64,000 bases of DNA from Dermatemys mawii (GCA_007922305.1 ML677385.1:9404869-9468868); one strand, 5' to 3'. Counted from the stretch's first letter, positions 22,771-35,940 are shown. Notes: a model not told the origin generated them from the letters alone. Made by a program: numbers and translations.

Positions 22771-22974
22771 TAGCTGTAATGAGATCATACAAATGCAAAG
22801 GGTAGCTTTATGCAGAGCTTGATAGTTCTGAATTATCTGAAAGTCTTGTTTTATTTCCTTATAAAATTAGCTATTGCTAACTTCTGTCCCATCTAGCCAT
22901 ATAGTTGGATAGTTGTTTATAGGCATCATAGAAAATGGCTTAAGCTGTTTTTCAGCCAAAGGGTAGATACCTAT

Positions 22975-23525
22975 CACTTGAATGAGTCTCTGTACTAAGT
23001 GACTCGAGGATAGTTAATGTAACACCAATTTTTAAAAGACTTTCAGAGGTGCTCCTGGCAATTACAGCTTGGTAAGCCTAACTTCAGTACCTGGCAAATT
23101 GGTTGAAAAGAACAGTAAAGCAGAGTAAAGGACAGAATTATCAGTCACATATACGAAAACAATATGTTGAGGAAGAGTCAACGTGGCTTTTCTAAAGGGA
23201 AATCACACCTCCTCAGTCTTAGAATTCTTTGAGAGAGTCAAAAAACATATGGACAAGGGATCCAGTGGATATAGTGTATTCAGAAAGCTTTTAACAAGAT
23301 CCCTAACTAACAACTTGTAAGAAAAATGAGGTAAGAGGGATGGTCCTCTAACAGTTCAGCAACTTGTTTAAAAGAAAGGAAACAAGGGGGAAGATTGAAT
23401 AGTCAGTTGAAATTTCCCTGTTCTGTTCATTCCTTCTGAAGTATCTGGCACTAGCCACTGTCAGGAGACAGGCTACTAGGCTAGATGGACTATTGGTTTG
23501 ATGCAATATACCCATTTTCATGTTC
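22975..23525 (+). mobile_element. CR1 LINE fragment, internally deleted
   Basis: 22980-23335 is a decayed CR1 reverse-transcriptase segment, with readable pieces such as AITAW-, SVPGKL- and SKGKS-type codons in shifting frames. 23405-23525 is the CR1 3' UTR (CTGTTCTGTTCATTCC, then GGCTAGATGGACTATTGGT). The region between, including the end of the ORF, is missing. Not functional. Confidence 0.8.
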
Positions 23526-24109
23526 TAGTACATATTAGCATTTGTCTGACTCTTGGAACACATCTTTAACTTTTCATCCAGTCAAGCCATGCTGCTTGAG
23601 TAAAGGCTTTTACTTTACAGACACTCTATCTAATGGAGACAGTGTTTAGAGAAGGGGAATTGAAATTAGGAGGCTTGCTGCTGTTCCTTTCTCTGCCAGT
23701 GACTCACTGTGTAACTTTGGCAGAAAACAGAGAAGCCAATATTGTGCAGTTCTAAGTGGCTTCTGTGAGATGTGAGACTTCCCATTTTCCTTGAAACAAA
23801 GAGGGAGCTGAGTGTTCCTAGCACATTGCATTCTTGGACCATTACATTTTGTGAAGCAATTTGAGATCCAATATTGTTTTTGTTTAAAAGATAATTATCC
23901 CCTTCATCAGTTTTGGCCTTAGTGCTGCAGGAAGATGCAAGTGAATGGGATCCCTACACTTTATCTTGTTGAAGATGCTCACCCACTTGCAGAATCTGGT
24001 CCACAGCCATTCCAAATTACAAGCATTGTAATGATACAATGATGAATTCTGTGTTAAGACCCCTGATCAGCAAACGAGGTATGTTTTTGACTACCAAAAT
24101 GTTGGTTTG
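23526..24109. other. Unassigned DNA
   Basis: Nothing recognised. Confidence 0.45.
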
Positions 24110-24298
24110 GGCATGCCTATACAGAGAGCTAGTGAATGGAAGGCTGAGGTGTAAATCAACAGTACTCTAGCATGCCATACACAAGCTGGCCACATGGACC
24201 CTGCTGCTGCACACTGAAGGTATGATACTATACTTTGAGCTGAACAGTGAGTACTTTTAGTGTGCAGTAGCACGATCCATGTGGCCAGTTTTTGAATG

Positions 24299-24354
24299 AT
24301 ACGCTAGAGCACTGGATAGTTACTGGATACGCTAAAGCACTGGATAGTGGATTG
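24299..24354 (+). repeat. 28-bp tandem duplication at CR1 junction
   Basis: ATACGCTAGAGCACTGGATAG and ATACGCTAAAGCACTGGATAG (shared first 20 bases with one change) lie 28 bp apart across the left CR1 junction. Confidence 0.6.
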
Positions 24355-25135
24355 TTCTCTGAAGATGTCCATGCAGTGTGCAGCGGCAGTCAAAAAAGCA
24401 AACAGGATGTTAGGAATCGTTAACAAAGGGATAGAGAATAAGATGGAGAATATCTTATTGCCCTTATACAAATCCATGGTGCACCCACATCTTGAATACT
24501 GTGTACAAATGTGGTCTCCTCATCTCAAAAAGGATATACTGGCATTAGAAAAGGTTCAGAGAAGGGCAACTAAAATGATTAGGGGATTGGAAAGGGTCTC
24601 ATATGAGGAGAGATTAAAGAGTCTAGGACATTTTAGCTTGGAAAAGAGGAGACTAAGGGGGAATATAATAGAGGTATATTAAATTATGAGTGGCATGGAG
24701 AAAGTGAATAAGGAAAAGTTATTTACTTGTTCCCATAATAGAAGAACTAGGGGCCACCCATTGAAATTAGTGGGCAGAAGGTTTAAAACAAATAAAAGGA
24801 AGTTCTTCTTGACACAGCGGACAGTCAACCTGTGGAACTCCTTGCCTGAGGAGGCTGTGAAGGCTAGGACTATAACAGAGTTTAAAAGAGAACTGGATAA
24901 ATTCATGGAGGTTAAGTCCATTAATGGCTATTAGCCAGGCTGGGTAAAGAATGGTGTCCCTAGCCTCTGTTTGTCAGAGCGGGGTGATGGATGGCAAAAG
25001 AGAGATCACTTGATCTTTACCTGTTAGGTTCACTCACTCCGGGACACCTGGCATTGGCCACTGTCGGTAGACAGGATACTAGGCTGGATGGACCTCTGAT
25101 CTGACCCAGTACGGCCTTTCTTATGTTCTTATGTT
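24314..25135 (+). mobile_element. CR1 LINE, 5'-truncated, nearly open C-terminal ORF
   Basis: One reading frame runs from 24347 to 24934 with a single in-frame stop (TAA at 24680-24682). It encodes the C-terminal CR1 reverse-transcriptase region: AAAVKKANRMLG, LEYCVQMWSP, LEKVQRRATKM, RTRGHPLKL and a TVNLWNSLPEEAV segment. The ORF ends at TAG (24932-24934). A 3' UTR ends in a TTATGTTCTTATG tail. AGCACT occurs at both junctions (24308-24313 and 25136-25141), a probable short target duplication. The endonuclease and RT catalytic core are missing through 5' truncation. Confidence 0.85.
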
Positions 25136-25192
25136 AGCACTGTTGATTTACAACCCAGCTTGCTGTTCACTAGTTCTCCATCTAGATAAGCC

Positions 25193-28100
25193 TTTACATT
25201 TGTTCATTTGGAAGTTATAAGAGTTAGTGCATTTGTTTGGGAGTGTGTGTGTGAGGGAGAAGGAGAAAACTATGTGGACTAAAGTCTATTTGCTATTTTT
25301 GGCTTTCCCAAATTATGATGCACTGTAGATGATAGGTTCCCATGACCTGTGTACTGCAGGCTCTGACTTATAATAACAACAAACAACAAGTAGTACATCA
25401 GAACAGTGCTGCCAGGAAGGGGACTTGAGTGGAATTGTTTAGGCAATGATCCTGAAATAATTTTAGTTTCTCCCAGGACTTCAGATAATATGATTTAATA
25501 AAATGTGAAAAAGTATAGAATTCATTTTGACTAATTTTGCTTCCAGGAAATTCCACCGTTAGAAATTAATCCATACCACAGTCAGTGTCGTGGGAGGGAA
25601 TGAGAAAAAAAATATCCATTACAATCAATATTAGTGGACAAATTTGATCTTTAATGTAATAAGAACCCATTGTTTTAAGGAGAGTCTCAGAAGGCATACT
25701 TCATAAACAGCAAAATTGCAATTTCCAGATCTCAACTTAAACATCTGAAGGACATATCCAGAACTGTCCTTTAAATCCCCTCTTCCCCCTTTCATCCAGT
25801 TAGTAAAAGAAAAGCAACTATTTTTAGGGTATGTGCAATTAGTTGAATATCAGAATTCAGCTGTAGTATGGATGGTGTTCATAATATTATATGCTCAATT
25901 TAATACAAACACCGATAATTCAATAAGTGCTTCCATTTCAAGCCACTAGTTTCAGTGCCTTATACTATTCCCCAAAATTGCCTCTTCTTCCTTTTTTTCC
26001 CCTTTAAGTCCAGATGTGATTTTTTTTTGTTTGGATAAAGTGATTGAAAATCCATGAACTAGTTTAGACAAATGTTTTTCACTAGTTAATATGTCTTACA
26101 AATGCTTTGTTTGTGAAGATGGATAACTTTAAACATAAATCAATGAATCAGTAATAAATCAATGAAAAATGCATGTTCTTTGAATTCTGGGGGGAAATGA
26201 GTAAGGAAACCTACAATACTGTACCTACAAGTGAAAATAGCATGCTACAAATGTGCAGTTAGAATATTGTTGCAACAAGGATAGACTCCTAGATGGTCTC
26301 AAGCAGGAATTTTCTCTGTGCACCAAGGTGCTCCTTTGGGCCCTTTGTCAGATTAATTACTAGGATAACAACATCTTCACAGGTGGTCAGTGAGGGACCT
26401 TCCTGTGCTTGAACGCTGAGGGTCTCATCAGCAGGGATCAGGTTTGGTTCAGGGCTTGTCCACAGGGAAGTCCTTGAATTGTGAGACAGTTCACAATTTT
26501 CTGTCTATCTGTTTGCTGTATATTAGAAATCAGAAGTTATGTACCAAATGCGTTGAATGCTCAAACCTTCATAAATTTGTTATTTATGAACCACATTTCT
26601 TCAAACTTGCCTAAAGCAATTGACCTAATTGAGGACTGAGTGGTAAACTTGTGTCCTTTAAACCAAGCTGTTTTTCAGTTCTTTGAGGAGAAAGGGGACT
26701 TGAATATGCATTTAAAACAGAACAGGTATTTTTTTTCCATGATCATATAACTCAGAAAGGACATGGAGGATATTAAAGAAAAAACATTGTAAAATTAACC
26801 AATTTCCCACCTAAAAGGGCAGAAGAAAGATACTAGAAAGTAACAAAAAAAATATCTCTTTCTATGGTAATATTGGATTACATCTCTTATAGTCAAGACA
26901 AATGCCTGAAATTAATACATATTTTTAAAGTGCTACAATATTCTTCAGTAATGATCTAATATACTAGAACTTATAATATCAATGGTCTAGTATCTTTGGT
27001 GGTTGCTTTAGACTCCTTTAGTATTATTTTAATAGGAAGCAAAGGGAAGAAGATATTAGTGTCAACCTAATATTTTGGCTATTTCCTATTTTATGGATTC
27101 TTATCTATGAGCAATGGCTAGCTCCTGGAATGCTGATTTTAAGTTTAGAGTGAGTGTAAATTCCTTGCACGTAAAGGACCGAAATCTCACACTTTTCCCC
27201 ACTTCCATACACAATTCAGTTGTCTTCTCTATTCAGTGTTTTTAAGTGTTCTGCTACCCCTTGTGTTCAAGTGAATTCAAAACTCCAAATATCAGAGGGT
27301 GTGAAATTCAGAAAAAAACAGTTTCTCAATATGTGAGTTTGGCAAAACGAGGCTAACGCAGAACATCAAGTTTTCTACAGGATTGTGCATAGGTCTGTGC
27401 CTTCATCATATGTATCTCACTCTGCTTTGGGAAGCTAGTACCCAGTACACTTTCCTTTTCTGTTGTTATCCTGAACTGGCTATTTTGTTTTCTTCTTCAG
27501 GATGTGGGAATGCTGGTAGGGAGGGCGGGGGGAAGAACTTATGTTTTTCTCATATTCTAAAGCACTATGGAGCAAATCCCACTCCCTTTTCTACAGGTGT
27601 GAAAGGTATTTCAGCACTAATCTGGTTCAGTTCTTCGCAATGGGAGTATGAAAGGGACAGCGTGAGATAAATGTGGCTTGACAAGGGTGTACAGGGGTTG
27701 AATTCACTCAGTACTGCAGATTTCAGTGCTATCAGGCACTTGGTGGTCAGGACTATTCATGGTGAGGATGAATGAGCTGCACAGGAGAGAGAATGATGCG
27801 CGAGAAGACATATCACCCCGGCACATCCTCTGGTCCTTTCATTTTATGGAAGAGGTATACAAAGATAATGAGGTGAATTGTCACTCCATAGCCAATCGGA
27901 ATGACTTCATGCCTTCCCCCTGCAGAAATTCCAAGCCATTTTATACTGAAGGCAGATTAATAATGTCTGTTTCAGCAAATACTTATCTCTTTCAACTTGG
28001 TTAAGATTATTTTCTCATTGTAATATAAGCTTATTCTATGCTTCTGCTTCAGCTTTTAAAGTACAGGTAGCTTTGATATACCATTTAAACTGTGACTAAC

Positions 28101-29058
28101 ACTCTAGTTAACTTTTAATCTTGTATATGATACTTCAGAATTGCTTAAATCAGTGTGTTTAAATTGAACAAGGTCTGAGAGCCACTTGGTAAGGGACTGT
28201 ATCATTAGCCTGTAATTGTATATTGCATAGAGTACTAGGTTTTCATTACTTGAGAGAGGAGGGGAGTAATGACCTTGCAATTGACTCTTACATTTAACAT
28301 TTTCATCTCAGCTTTAACACCATTAGATATAACTACTTGCATTGCCCACATAAGGAGTCAAAGAGGCATTGTACTGCAGTTAAATCTAATTCAATTTCAG
28401 GCCAACAAAGTTAATAATGATTTCTGATTTGCTAAATCAAAGGCTAAATAAAAGTCAAGACTGTGATACCTCATTTGTGGATTGCTGATCTTTGGCTTTT
28501 AAAATTACTGCAATGAACTGAAACTTTCATTTCAGGCTGCCTGAAATTCCCAGCAGCCAACAGATGATTTATATTGTCCAAGGCATTTCCTAAAAAGACT
28601 GAAAGGGGAACATGCTAAGTATGGAAAGAGCTCTCATAAAATGTTCATGTAGGGAATAGTTTAAAAACGGTTTTCCATATTTGCCCAGAACAAGTTTCTC
28701 ATTAAAGATTTTTGGTACTAAATTATCATCAAGCGCCACAGAGTTGCCTCATGTTGATAAGGCAGTTTGGAAAGCCTACTCTGCCTCCCCTTCATCTGTT
28801 ATTTGTCTCATCAGGCACAGGGATGGCCATGGTAGGCTGTCCAAACTGGCTGTCATATCAATAGAACAGGGATGCACAGGAGCAGTAACAAATAATGGCT
28901 TCACTATGTGACTAAGGATTCAGTACCATACAAAAAATGTCACATAGCAAACCCCTCAAATTAGGCAGATTGGTTTCGGAGATGCTAAGGCACAAAACAA
29001 AAACAAATTTGATATTTTCTCTTTGCTTGCTAGGAAGCTAAGTCTTTCATGTACAAGT
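25193..29058. other. Unassigned DNA, about 3.9 kb
   Basis: The longest stretch without a recognised repeat. Open frames of 92-95 codons at 27383-27670 and 27726-28004 have no domain, no conserved motif and no splice context. Nothing supports a gene. Confidence 0.45.
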
Positions 29059-29060
29059 TA

Positions 29061-29272
29061 CAGGCGTGTCGTGTCTTGCGCGAGGGTTCCGTTCTGCGGT
29101 TACCACGTAAAGCGGAAACCACGTATCGCCAAAACCCATTGACTTCAAGAGGAGGTGAAATTGCGCCCCCTGCAGGAAATTTTTTTAAAAAAATTTCTCC
29201 TTTTTTCGTTTTTGCGAACCGCGTAAAATGGAAATCGCGTAAGTTGAATCAGCGTAAGATGTGACATGCCTG
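29061..29272. mobile_element. Tc1/mariner-type MITE, 212 bp
   Basis: TA at both flanks (29059-29060 and 29273-29274). Ends CAGGCGTGTCGTGTCTTGCG and, in reverse complement, CAGGCATGTCACATCTTACG differ at only a few positions. The interior contains inverted GCGTAA/TTACGC-like motifs. No coding capacity. The TA duplication fits Tc1/mariner. Confidence 0.8.
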
Positions 29273-29274
29273 TA

Positions 29275-30456
29275 TTGTGATTCAATGTGCAACTGGTTCT
29301 TAAAGCTGGAAAGAAGAAAATATTGAGACAATGTTATTAAGAAAGCAAACTCCAGAAAAATAAATAATACAAAATAAAGCAGGATCTGTCTGTCTCATTC
29401 TCACTGTTAAGAAAAGAAAGCTATCTCTCCTAAGAATTCTTTCTAGATCTGTGGGCTGAATAAAGGAACTATGATACTGAGATGAATTGGGAAGTGGCAG
29501 AGTTTGTATTTGAAGTACTTTCAGGGTAGATGTAGCTCAGAAAGCTCTGTATAAAGCTAGCATCCTGGAAGAGCAATAGTTGAACAAGCCACAAGGCTTC
29601 CCTTCCTTTTTTATTTTGCTACAAATTCACGTGGGTTTCATCTAAACAGTCAAAAGACAGTTGAGGAGTGATGAGTCAATTGAATCTGTCTATATGGGCA
29701 TTTTTATTTATTATGAGATGCGTGTTCACTAACCATAGGCTCTTACAATGAAAATCTCCGCTGGGAGTGAAATATAACTTTCAGATTTTTTTTATAATGG
29801 AAGAAATCTACGTCCTATATTGTTCCTTTCAGAGGAGTTGTGGCGTATTATTTATTTCTTCAGATTTCATGTAGGCAATTTCAGTCATCTCAAGAAACTT
29901 TAGAGAGGGCAGGCTGTCTGTCTGAAATGAACTCAGTAGGATAAGAACTAATACAAGTGCCTGCATTTTAAAGTAATTTGAAGGAATAAACTTCTGGAAA
30001 ATTCCCTCCTATGTTCGTAATGATTAGACTTGTGGCTGTCTGTTGTGCAATCAGCCAGAGCAAGTCTGGGTCATCATCATCATCCCACGTGTGCAAAGAT
30101 GATATACCAGAGAAGCTTTTCTTTAACACATCTTTGAAAACAGCATGTTGTCTCACTTTCAAATGTTTGTATTTTTAAACTATTAATTAAATCCACTAGC
30201 ATTGCTGCTATTAGATTACTAATATCACCAGTACTTAGAATAATCAGCTTGCTAATACTTCTGTGATCTGCACCAAATAGCTTTTGAGACTTGACTATGG
30301 TTAGTCCAATCTGAGATACTACATATGTGAATATAGAATAATTTCTTCACTGAAAAAAAAATGCAGTGTCAATCAACTTGAATTTGACCCAGTTACTTTC
30401 AGCTGGGGATTTTTTTTTCCAGGTCAGCAAACCGCACATTTCTGTCTTTTTACAAC
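29275..30456. other. Unassigned DNA
   Basis: Nothing recognised. Confidence 0.45.
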
Positions 30457-30610
30457 CTTTAGCCCTGTGGTTGTTAGGGCCGTTGCCTGGGATGTGGGAG
30501 ACAGAGGTTTGAGTCCCCTGTCTGGATTCCTATTCCTCCTCTGAATGAGGTACAAAGAATATCTGAATCCATGTTTCTTCCCTCCTATCTGAATGCCTTA
30601 TTCACAAGGC
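30457..30610 (+). repeat. tRNA-derived SINE
   Basis: Begins with a tRNA-like promoter region: TAGCCCTGTGGTTGTTAGGG as an A-box-like part and GAGGTTTGAGTCCC as a B-box-like part, about 35 bp apart. The 3' body is decayed. Confidence 0.6.
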
Positions 30611-30767
30611 TACAGAGTTGTTGGCCCAGTGACTTCTAAATATTGATACAAAGAGGAACAGCTTCAATAGAAGAAACTAAGGGCAAAATAGCCTGTACTT
30701 TGTGAACTTAGCAGGTGTGAGACCTGAGTCCAAGTACCTGCTCTGGTGAATATTTAAGTGCTGGATA

Positions 30768-31005
30768 AATTCATGGAGGCTAAGTCCATTAATGGCTATT
30801 AGCCAGGCTGGGTAAGGAATGATGTCCCTAGCCTCTGTTTGTCAGAGTGGGGTGATGGATGGCAGGAGAGATCACTTGATCTTTACCTGTTAGGTTCACT
30901 CACTCTGGGGCACCTGGCATTGGCCACTGTCGGTAGACAGGATACTGAGCTAGATGGACCTTTGGTCTGACCCAGTACGGCCCTCCTTATGTTCTTATGC
31001 TTATA
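30768..31005 (+). mobile_element. CR1 LINE 3' end
   Basis: Closely similar to the tail of the CR1 at 24314-25135: GGATAAATTCATGGAGG at the ORF end, then GGCACCTGGCATTGGCCACT and GACCCAGTACGG, ending in TTATGTTCTTATGC. Only the last codons and the 3' UTR are present. Confidence 0.85.
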
Positions 31006-31044
31006 TGAAGTGGAACATCTTTTAATACGGAAGACTTGAAAGTA

Positions 31045-31205
31045 ACACCCCAGCCTGTACAGCCTATGGTCTTGTAGTTAGGATGTTTATCTTGGACGGG
31101 TGGGGGAAGGGAGCAGGGAAATCTGAATTCAAGTCCCTTTCCCAGAATGTGGATCCAAACCCAGGATTCCCACATTCCAGGCAAGTGCACTAACTACTGG
31201 GCTAA
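31045..31205. repeat. Palindromic tRNA-derived SINE copy
   Basis: The left part (TTGTAGTTAGGATGTTTATC, ending TTCAAGTCCC) and the inverted right part (AACCCAGGATTCCCACATTC, then GCACTAACTACTGGGC) are related in opposite orientations, giving a fold-back SINE-like unit. Confidence 0.5.
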
Positions 31206-32270
31206 TCATTATAAAGGGACAGACAGCTTGTTGGTTTGAAACAGACTTTTCCAATTTACCAACTAATCCTAAACAGCTTTGAAACCAAACCAAATATTGT
31301 TTCTGCTTTTTTTGGTATGCTGGCTGAACCGAAACATCAATGACTCTTCCAGCACTACTGAGATCGAGAATTATTGGAATGAAAACAGATCTTTACAGTT
31401 AAAACTTAAACTTGAATTTTGAAATTATGACAAAATAAGTAAACCGTCTTTTGAAGAGTCGGAATTCCTTTGTCTACCAGATCTAAGGAGTGTCCATTAG
31501 TAAAGATACAACTTAGCCATAAGCAACCTAAGGGCCAGATCCTACAAAGACTCTCATGTAAGTCAGTTTTATGTACAATGAAGTGAATGGGGATATATAA
31601 GAGTATAAGTTAATCACATGTGCAAATCACTGAGGACTCAGACCTTAAAATAGACAATGATGCACTAATGCTATTTTAAGGCACCAGTGCATAGTTAGGC
31701 ATAGCAGGACAAGTGTTAATAAATAAAATAAATTAGTATTGATCAAAGCTCAGCAAGGTGTCTTGTACACTTGTATAGATTTTTTCCAGCCATTACTGAC
31801 TATAAGCCTTTGTACATAGCAATTTTTACTTCTACTCTTGGGGATTGCTTCCTATTCAGTTCCTTTCACAATGTTGTAATCCAGCATTTGGGTCATTGCA
31901 TTTCAATAGCTAGTAGTGTCATAAACAATTGGCTGTAATTTTGGTGAATGAATCACACAGGAGGAGTAAGCTGAATATAAATGGAAGATATATTGACATA
32001 ACTATCTTTGTAATCTGCAATGATAGAAAAAGAAATGTAGAAAAACTACATAACTGTTAGATGGAGCTTTGGTAAAATAGAGTATTTTGCTGGTATCTCA
32101 CAGAATCTTTTTAAAGATGTATTAAAAAATGAACTTAGTGGAATAAGATGCTTATTTGAATATTTTTTTTTAAAATGACATTTTGCAAGTTCTAATTGCT
32201 TTTGGGTTCTTTTGAAAAAGGCCAAGTTAACAGGGTACTTAAGTCAAGCAATGTATATGTTCCAAGTGTT
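31206..32270. other. Mostly unassigned DNA
   Basis: 31530-31640 carries a weak amniote repeat motif (GATCCTACAAAGACTCTCAT, then AGTGAATGGGG). The rest is unrecognised. Confidence 0.35.
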
Positions 32271-32366
32271 ATATTGGGCAATGATCATAATGTCATGCTT
32301 ACATGTTGAGATATGAGTATATTGGGCAATGATCATAATGTCATTTTTACATGTTGAGATATGAGT
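32271..32366 (+). repeat. 48-bp tandem duplication
   Basis: Two adjacent 48-bp units (32271-32318 and 32319-32366) differ only at two neighbouring positions (GC against TT). Recent local duplication. Confidence 0.9.
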
Positions 32367-34740
32367 ATTTATTACTAAATTGCCTGTTAAAAGGGTTACA
32401 TCTAATAGTGTCACAATGTCTGAGAGAAAATTATATCTGGCTAGTTAGTTGGGCTATTAAAGGGGTGGCGGTAGACTCAGAATCCCTGGAAAACAGACTA
32501 CAATCCACAATGAGAACGAGAAAAGCCTTGCAGGTGAGGAAGTTGTGGCTTGCACGGGTTTACAGGCTAGAATTTAGAAGCCAAAATTCTGGAGGTAGAA
32601 TAAAGGGATAGTAGGCTCACTGAAAAGCAATGTGCTGGCTGAGTTCCAACTAATAGAAATAACTGTGTGTAGCTTAGCTCACATGTTTGACACCTTTCTG
32701 GGTCTCTGTGTTACTAATTACTCTCTCGGTGAGGAACTAGCCCACTGTAAATCCCTGTGGAAGACACTCATTTCATGTAAATGGTCAGAGCTTCGTTTAC
32801 ACCAGATGAAGATCTGACCAATAAACTCTGTTTGGCAGAATTATTTTTGCCTGAAGCAGAAGCATTTCCTCTAGAAAAACTCTTAAGGATTAATTAAAGA
32901 AGAGTGAAATTTGATATGAAGCCGGGGGCACAATAAAAAAAAAATGTTTTTAATTGACTCCCTGAAATAACATGAATGTATATTTAGCTTTAGATAAATA
33001 TGGATTTAAGTCTCCACTGGCCTTCATTGCAGATACTACTGAAAAATCTCACAGGAACAATCAGATTGCAGGGGAAAAAATCAAGTTCCAAAAACTGACC
33101 ATCATGAACATAGACAATTGAATATAATGAATAAAATTATAAGTAAACTCTCTAATGACAAAGAAAGAAAAAAGCTTGGACTCTTAAGAATTTGGATCAT
33201 CTGGTGCCAAGGCTGTAAATCCCACCACGGAAACTAAAGAGCAACTCCTTTAATAATTGAATGAGCAGTTCTAAACAGAATGACTTTGAGGCCCCTGTGA
33301 CTCAGTAAATACGATTGTTTCTCTGGAAAACAATATGGTGAAGCTGAAGGTGAATAAACATGTAGATTTGCAGAGTTAGATAAAATAAAAAAAAATCAGC
33401 TTTCTATTGAAATAATCCTGTTTTTCACATCTTTTATGCAAAAAGTTATTACAGCTCTAGGACTATCTAGGACACTAGATAAAAAGTAGAGAATTAGTAA
33501 TAGTGGACTTAATTAAACTCTTACCCTAAGGGCAGGAGAATGGAGTAAGTTACAATAGTTCTAAAGTTATATAAGCTATAATTGTGACAAATATAGCTAA
33601 TTAATACTAACATATTAAGGTCTAAGATCAATCTATTTATATGAAAATACTTTGTATCTATGTATTAATTCTGAGAGTCCCAAGACGAGAAAATATCTTA
33701 TATCTCTAGCTTTATAGCAACAATTCCACAATAAGAAAGAATGATATACCCAATTGATAAGGGCTTTTAAAAAAATACACTATATTAGAAAAAGTAAGAT
33801 ACTAGACAAATCTTTTGTTTTTTAAATTTTTTTTTTACACAATCTGACATCTTTGTCCTGGAGCGTTATTAATTTAATCATCTTGTAGCTCTCTAGAGAG
33901 ATTAGTAGCACTTGTGGTAGTAAAAAATTCTCTTCCTCTTACTTTATCACAGAAGATTAAGTGTTTATAGCATAAGAGATCAAGAATAGCAAGAATCTTT
34001 GCACTGTCTCTCTTGCCTCTACGGTCCTCTACTTATATAATAAAATGATACTGTATAATTTATGTATACCCATTTAAGTATCCTCATGATATAAAGCGAG
34101 TAATTTCTTTCATTAGCTTTGATATTAATGAAAGTACTCACAAAAGTTCTCACATGCTTTAGAATATTTTCAGCATATTTGCCATGGGATCCACAGCTTA
34201 AATTATAGTAGAATAGTTGGTCAAAGAAATTTCGTGGGGTTTTTTTTGTTTCATTTTATCTTTTGTCTGTCTGTATGTGTGTGTGTAAAAATTAAAACCA
34301 CAAAACTATGTTAAAAACATTATAAAGGTCACAAAGTCAAGCACTCAAAAGTTGAGAAATGCTAGAGTTAAGATTGCCTATACAACCTGAATACAACCAC
34401 ACCCCCAGTGAATAGCCATTATGATACAGTCTCTCTCAGATAAGAGCCTGGTCTGACAAGAAGCTGGGGTGCAGGGAAAAAACTGGAACTGGCTATGCAA
34501 AGAGATATTTTGACTATGCTTTATGGTACAGTCCAATTGCATGATCATATATTATTTTTCCACAGAACCTCTGCCTCATTCAGTGCACAGAATGAACAGT
34601 GATCACTTTATGAGCAGCTGTTCAGTGTTTTATTTATATTCATTGCTCAGTGTATGGTCTTAGGCCTTATTTACTGCACACTATTCAAACCCTGCTCTGC
34701 AGATAGAGTTGTTAATTTCCTGATGGTCTTTCTATGCCAC
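32367..34740. other. Unassigned AT-rich DNA
   Basis: No gene or classifiable repeat seen over about 2.4 kb. Confidence 0.45.
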
Positions 34741-34955
34741 TCATAGAATCACAGAACTGGAAGGGAACTCAAGAGGTCATCTAGTCCAGTCCCCTGCAGT
34801 CATGGCAGAACTAAGTATTATCTAGGCCATCCCTGACAGGTGTTTGTCTAACCTGGTTTTAAAAATCTCTAATGATGGAAATTACACAACCTCCCTGGGC
34901 AATTTATGCTAGTGCTTAACCACCCTGACAGGAAGTTTTTTCATCTCTACGGTAT
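34741..34955 (-). mobile_element. CR1 LINE 3' end, antisense
   Basis: Begins TCATAGAATCACAGAACTGG and continues GAGGTCATCTAGTCCAGTCC, the reverse complement of a classical CR1 3' UTR with its ATTCTATG-type tail. Different CR1 subfamily from the TTATGTTC-tailed copies. Confidence 0.85.
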
Positions 34956-34969
34956 CTGACTTCTTCAAA

Positions 34970-35415
34970 AACATGAATGATTATTTTCACAACAATCCTG
35001 TGAGATGATGGGATTTTATTATTCACATTTTATTGAGGGAAAGCTGAAGTACAGAGAGATTAAGGTCAAGAGTTTCCACTAATTTGGAGTGCCCATTGTA
35101 AGATGCCTAGGGCCTGATTTTTTCAGGGTATTTAGCATTATATAGCACTTCATATGTCCAAAGCAGAGCTCCCATTGACTTCAGTTGCAGCTGTGAGTGC
35201 TCATCACTTATGCAAATCAGGCCTCAGGGTCACAAGTTGGGCATCTAGAAAAAGAGGAAGGCACAATTAGTGACCACCAGTGAAAAGTTTGGTTTAAGTG
35301 ATTTGATGAACATCAAACAGGAACCCTATAGCAGAGATAGGTATAGAATCTAATTCTCCAGGTCAAAAATTAAATTATATTACATTAACCATGAGACTGT
35401 CCTTTCTCTTCCTAC
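34970..35415. repeat. SINE / amniote repeat composite
   Basis: A MIR-like part (TTTTATTGAGGGAAAGCTGA, AGTACAGAGAGATTAAG) is followed by a near-palindromic part (GCCTGATTTTTTCAGGG, CTCCCATTGACTTCAGTTGC) and a third part ending ACCATGAGACTGTCC. These are common in amniote genomes, though exact family names cannot be given. Confidence 0.45.
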
Positions 35416-35639
35416 AATCCACTGCTTAATTCACTACGTGCCTTCTAACTTCTGCAATGTATCATGCAGGAGTCCCACAGACATAACCCTGATTGCTCTA
35501 CACAGCTGGTGCACCCTATCCCCTGAATGAGGTAGGAGTCCTGTGGAAAAAAATAGCATGTGATCATATAATTGGACTGTATCAGTAAGCATATCCAAAA
35601 TATTTCTTTGCACGGCCAGTGCTATTTTTCTCCTTTTAC

Positions 35640-35940
35640 CCCAGCTTCTTGTCAGTTTTTGCTGATCTCTTCCCCTGTTCCCCTAAACCCCACTGATTTC
35701 CTAGACCCAGTCCCCTTTTCCTCCCAGCTCATTGGCTCATCTCGGTGCCCTCTCCCCCTTTTCCCACACTGGCTGTCAGTGTCTCCTCTCCCTGGTTCCC
35801 CGACCCAATCTTCTTACCCAAACAGGCCTAGTCTACCCTCCCTCCAAGTCACAGTTTCCCTCCTCCATCTCCAGTCTCAGTCTCACCAGAATCTTTGTCC
35901 CAATCTGTTCCTTTCCATCTATTCCTTTCCTTTGTATTAA
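35640..35940 (+). repeat. Pyrimidine-rich tract
   Basis: About 300 bp dominated by C and T with irregular TCCC/CCAG motifs. Open frames here reflect the low purine content. Confidence 0.6.

Larger units (their letters stand above)
24110..25192. mobile_element. MITE split by a CR1 insertion
   Basis: The left end (GGCATGCCTATACAGAGAG, then CTAGTGAA and TGTAAATCAACAG) and the right end in reverse complement (GGCTTATCTAGATGGAGAAC, then CTAGTGAA and TGTAAATCAACAG) form terminal inverted repeats of about 60 bp. The interior is near-palindromic. CR1 DNA (24314-25135) interrupts the right arm. Confidence 0.7.
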
